DNA of 64,000 bases from Streptomyces malachitofuscus (GTDB lineage: Bacteria; Actinomycetota; Actinomycetes; Streptomycetales; Streptomycetaceae): NCBI RefSeq assembly GCF_014650055.1, contig NZ_BMUF01000007.1, positions 186,001-250,000 of the forward strand, given 5' to 3'. Both the position numbers and the translations under genes were made by a program. Each line of letters opens with the position of its first letter. The first letter of the stretch is position 1. This document shows positions 61,205 to 64,000 of this stretch, piece after piece. Under the pieces are notes generated by a model. The model was not told the origin of the DNA. It saw only the letters and a list, made by a program, of their open reading frames with translations, and ran no database searches.

Positions 61205-62358
61205 CCCTCCGTCTGCCCGGCCCGAACGGCACCCTGCGCCCCTACGAGCCCCGCACCGAGCCCCTCGGGACAACCACCCCCGGCGCCCCCTTCACCTCCC
61301 GTACGGTCTTCTCCGCCGCGCACGTCGTCGCCGACCCGTACGCCGACACCACCCCCGACTCACCGGCGGCCGTCGACTGGGACGCCACTCTCGCCTTCCG
61401 CCGCCACCTGTGGTCGCACGGCCTGGGCGTCGCCGAGGCCATGGACACCGCCCAGCGCGGCATGGGCCTGGACTGGGCCGGCGCGGCCGAGCTGATCCGC
61501 CGCTCCGCCGCCGAGGCGAAGGCGGTCGGCGGCCGCATCGCCTGCGGCGTCGGCACCGACCAGCTCACCGGCCCGGCGACCCTCGACGAGGTCCGCGCGG
61601 CCTACGAGGAACAGCTCGCGGTCGTCGAGGAGTCCGGCGCCCAGGCGATCCTGATGGCCTCCCGCGCCCTCGCCGCGACGGCGAAGAGCCCGGACGACTA
61701 CCTGGAGGTCTACGGCCACCTCCTCCGCCAGGCCGCCGAGCCGGTGATCCTGCACTGGCTGGGCCCCATGTTCGACCCGGCGCTGGAGGGCTACTGGGGC
61801 TCGTCCGACCTCGACGCGGCCACCGGCACCTTCCTGGAGGTCATCGCCGCCCACCCCGACAAGGTCGACGGCATCAAGGTCTCCCTCCTGGACGCGGGGC
61901 GCGAGGTCGCCCTGCGCCGCCGCCTTCCGCAGGGCGTGCGCTGCTACACCGGCGACGACTTCCACTACCCGGAGCTGATCGCGGGCGACGACCAGGGCTT
62001 CAGCCACGCCCTGCTCGGCATCTTCGACCCGCTCGGCCCGCTCGCGGCGCAGGCGGTCCGCGTCCTCGACACCGGGAACACGGAGGGCTTCCGCGCCCTC
62101 CTCGACCCCACCGTCGAACTCTCCCGCCACCTCTTCCAGGCCCCCACCCGCTTCTACAAGACCGGCGTGGTGCTCCTCGCCTGGCTGGCCGGACACCAGT
62201 CCCACTTCACGATGGTCGGCGGCCTGCAGTCGGCGCGCTCCCTGCCGCACCTCGCCCGCGCCTACGAACTCGCCGACCGCCTCGGCCTGTTCCCCGACCC
62301 GAAACTCGCCGAGGAACGGATGAGGACCCTGCTGCACCTGTACGGAGTGACCCCGTGA
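61201..62358 (+). CDS. DUF993 (DapA-like aldolase) family protein
   Basis: The 385-residue TIM-barrel protein of the DUF993 family has IACGVGTDQLTGPATLDEVRA, EPVILHWLGPMFDPALEGYWG, KVDGIKVSLLD with the putative Schiff-base Lys, and CYTGDDFHYPELIAGDDQG. It is likely an aldolase or dehydratase in the sugar pathway defined by its neighbours. GTGA overlaps at both ends. Confidence 0.88.
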   Translation: MTLRLPGPNGTLRPYEPRTEPLGTTTPGAPFTSRTVFSAAHVVADPYADTTPDSPAAVDWDATLAFRRHLWSHGLGVAEAMDTAQRGMGLDWAGAAELIRRSAAEAKAVGGRIACGVGTDQLTGPATLDEVRAAYEEQLAVVEESGAQAILMASRALAATAKSPDDYLEVYGHLLRQAAEPVILHWLGPMFDPALEGYWGSSDLDAATGTFLEVIAAHPDKVDGIKVSLLDAGREVALRRRLPQGVRCYTGDDFHYPELIAGDDQGFSHALLGIFDPLGPLAAQAVRVLDTGNTEGFRALLDPTVELSRHLFQAPTRFYKTGVVLLAWLAGHQSHFTMVGGLQSARSLPHLARAYELADRLGLFPDPKLAEERMRTLLHLYGVTP

Positions 62359-63188
62359 CCGCCGGCCTCGCGCGCTTCAGCATCAACCAGATGACGGTCA
62401 GGCAGCTGTCCCTGCCGGACCTTGTCGACGCCTGCCGCGAGCTCGGCGTACCGGGCGTGGGCCTGTGGCGCGAGCCCGTCCGGGCGTACGGCGTGGAGGC
62501 GGCCGCGAAACTGGTGCGCGACGCGGGCCTGGCGGTGACGACCCTGTGCCGGGGCGGTTTCCTCACCGCGATCGACCCCGGCGAGCGGGCCGCCGCCCTG
62601 GCGGACAACCGCCGCGCCGTCGACGAGGCGGCCACGCTCGGCACCGACACCCTGGTCCTGGTCTCGGGCGGCCTCCCGGCCGGCTCCAAGGATCTGCGCG
62701 GCGCCCGCGAGCGCATCGCCGACGCACTCGCCGAACTCGGCCCCTACGCCGAGGAGCACGGGGTGAGACTGGCCATCGAGCCCCTCCACCCCATGTTCGC
62801 CTCCGACCGGTGCGTGGTCTCGACGCTCACCCAGGCCCTGGACATCGCGGAACGCTTCCCCGCCCACCAGGTCGGCGTCACGGTCGACACGTACCACATC
62901 TGGTGGGACGACCAGGCCCCCGCCCAGATCGCCCGCGCGGGTGCCGAGGGCCGTATCCACACCTTCCAGCTCGCCGACTGGACCACCCCGCTGCCCGAGG
63001 GCGTCCTCAACGGCCGCGGCCAGATCGGCGACGGCGCGGTCGACATGCGGGAGTGGAAGGGTTACGTGGACGCGGCCGGTTACACCGGCCCCATCGAGGT
63101 CGAACTCTTCAACGAAACACTCTGGGCGAGAAACGGCCGAGAGGTCCTCACCGAAACGACAGCACGCTTCCTGCAACACGCAGGCTGA
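62355..63188 (+). CDS. Sugar phosphate isomerase/epimerase-like TIM-barrel protein
   Basis: The 277-residue AP-endonuclease-2-like barrel has Glu and His/Asp metal-binding motifs (LAIEPLHPMF, VTVDTYHIWWDD, IHTFQLADWT and GPIEVELFNE). It belongs to the same superfamily as 57393 but is not a duplicate. It is the last gene of the LacI-controlled operon and is followed by a cluster of hairpins. Confidence 0.9.
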   Translation: MTAGLARFSINQMTVRQLSLPDLVDACRELGVPGVGLWREPVRAYGVEAAAKLVRDAGLAVTTLCRGGFLTAIDPGERAAALADNRRAVDEAATLGTDTLVLVSGGLPAGSKDLRGARERIADALAELGPYAEEHGVRLAIEPLHPMFASDRCVVSTLTQALDIAERFPAHQVGVTVDTYHIWWDDQAPAQIARAGAEGRIHTFQLADWTTPLPEGVLNGRGQIGDGAVDMREWKGYVDAAGYTGPIEVELFNETLWARNGREVLTETTARFLQHAG

Positions 63189-63211
63189 CAAGGCGCACGT
63201 CGTCCTTTCCA

Positions 63212-63232
63212 GGCTTGCGCGGGGCGCAAGCC
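63212..63232 (+). terminator. Hairpin terminator after the DUF993 operon
   Basis: A 9-bp stem GGCTTGCGC/GCGCAAGCC has a 3-base loop and lies 23 bases after the isomerase stop. Confidence 0.65.
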
Positions 63233-63273
63233 GTGCGGTGCCGATCGGACGCCGACGTTCGCCGGCACCGCAC
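63233..63273. terminator. Second hairpin in the 63.2-kb cluster
   Basis: An 11-bp stem GTGCGGTGCCG (63233–63243) with CGGCACCGCAC (63263–63273) encloses 19 bases. It overlaps neither gene. Confidence 0.5.
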
Positions 63274-63297
63274 GTTGCTTCCCCCCTGCTCCCCGCA

Positions 63298-63319
63298 GTG
63301 CACGGCCCCCACCGTGCAC
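63298..63319. terminator. Third hairpin in the 63.2-kb cluster
   Basis: An 8-bp stem GTGCACGG (63298–63305) with CCGTGCAC (63312–63319) and a 6-base loop lies 88 bases before the AraC stop on the other strand. Confidence 0.5.
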
Positions 63320-63407
63320 AGGCACCAGCATGGGCGCGCAGAACGCTTGAATCCTTGACGGTCCGTGCAGGGATCTTGTCGATTCCGGCAGAAGAGCAGA
63401 AGTTGCC

Positions 63408-64000
63408 CTACTGGTTCGCCTGGTGGTGCCGGTGCTCGGTCGGCGTCATACCGTACGCGCGGCGGAAGACGCGGCTGAAGGTGGCCGCGTCCGTGAACCC
63501 CCACCGCGCGGCGATGGAATGGACGGAACGTCCCCGGAGCCGGGGGTCGGCCAGATCGCGCCGGCAGCGCTCCAGCCGGCGGTGCCGGATCCAGGCCGCC
63601 GGGGCGTCGCCCTCCGCGGCGAACAGCTGGTGCAGATGGCGCACGGAGATGCCGTGTGCCGCCGCGACGGTCGCCGGGGACAGGGAGGGATCGCCCAGGT
63701 TCTGGTCGATGTAGTCCCGGATCCGGGTGTGCAGGGCGCGCCGGCGGGACTCCGGGGGAAGCGCGTCCTCCGCGCCCGCGCATCCGCCGAGCACGGAGGC
63801 GAGCAGGTCCGTGGTCACCGAGGCCAGCGTCGGCGCGTCCGACTCGGTGAACTCGTCCATCCGCCGGGCGACGTCGGCCAGCCAGCGGTGCAGCGCGCCG
63901 CCCATGCCCCGGTCCACCGGGACCGGCACCGCCAGCAGGCGCCGCACGGTCCGCGGAGGCAGCGGCAGCCGGGCCCGGGGGAGGCTGACGACCACCGTCC
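63408..64000 (-). CDS. AraC-family transcriptional regulator (N-terminus outside window)
   Basis: The C-terminal 197 or so residues are visible. Two AraC helix-turn-helix motifs are SPATVAAAHGISVRHLHQLF and VHSIAARWGFTDAATFSRVFRRAYGMTPTEH. The N-terminal sensor domain lies past the right edge. Position relative to the DUF993 operon does not show whether it regulates it. Confidence 0.92.
   Translation of the reverse strand, partial: TVVVSLPRARLPLPPRTVRRLLAVPVPVDRGMGGALHRWLADVARRMDEFTESDAPTLASVTTDLLASVLGGCAGAEDALPPESRRRALHTRIRDYIDQNLGDPSLSPATVAAAHGISVRHLHQLFAAEGDAPAAWIRHRRLERCRRDLADPRLRGRSVHSIAARWGFTDAATFSRVFRRAYGMTPTEHRHHQANQ

Noticed and set aside
57393..63188. A mobile element or genomic island at the right end
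   Set aside because: No integrase, transposase, terminal repeats or tRNA edge; codon use is the same as in the rest of the window.

Overview
The window reads as a chromosomal core segment of a Streptomyces. Support comes from the very high GC with GC-rich third positions, the orn–adpA pair with a TTA leucine codon in adpA, a complete desferrioxamine locus, the CebR/ceb cellobiose system, and 27-bp and 19-bp palindromic iron boxes. I saw no prophage, insertion sequence, CRISPR array or plasmid feature. About 48 protein genes and one tRNA are supported. The two end genes are cut by the window edges.

Layout. 1–3.3 kb: the tail of a spermidine-synthase-like protein, a secreted or anchored unknown, and an overlapping response regulator/sensor kinase pair. 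3.4–11.3 kb: a polysaccharide block with a CBM2-like/GH18 chitinase-family enzyme, the beta-glucosidase bglC, the cellobiose ABC importer cebEFG, and the repressor cebR, with two CebR boxes. 11.4–13.6 kb: tRNA-His, oligoribonuclease (orn) and the developmental regulator adpA. 14–20 kb: a small membrane protein, a universal stress protein behind a CsoR-like operator, a glmS group, and a secreted GH20 hexosaminidase behind a DasR (dre) site. 20.1–27.4 kb: desEF and desABCD, each unit behind its own iron box. 27.5–36.5 kb: acyl-CoA metabolism, with an operon for carboxyltransferase, biotin carboxylase, HMG-CoA lyase and acyl-CoA dehydrogenase that fits leucine/isovalerate breakdown. This is divergent from a TetR gene across a doubled operator and is followed by a second acyl-CoA dehydrogenase and a thioesterase.

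36.5–43.7 kb: two conserved unknowns, then a PucR-type regulator divergent from a sodium:solute symporter, an agmatinase-family ureohydrolase and a TPP-dependent enzyme. The last two overlap by four bases. 43.7–52.8 kb: an MmyB-like regulator divergent from an FMN reductase, a secreted endonuclease I, a four-domain ABC exporter with one degenerate ATP site, a small cationic secreted protein, an S37-type secreted peptidase and a lipoprotein. 53–64 kb: a secreted GH3 beta-N-acetylglucosaminidase, a 90-bp tandem repeat, a LysR/EamA pair, a TIM-barrel isomerase, a 71-bp tandem repeat array, then a LacI regulator and a tightly coupled oxidoreductase–DUF993–isomerase operon. The window ends inside an AraC-family gene.

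How it fits together. Chitin and cello-oligosaccharide use (GH18, GH20, GH3, BglC, CebEFG), amino-sugar supply (GlmS) and global control (CebR, DasR site, AdpA) lie close together. Iron acquisition and branched-chain acyl-CoA catabolism form separate self-regulated modules. The least understood units are the symporter–ureohydrolase–TPP enzyme operon, the DUF993 operon, and the 71-bp and 90-bp repeat arrays. Start codons were chosen from ribosome-binding sites and overlaps. All family assignments come from motif recognition by eye.
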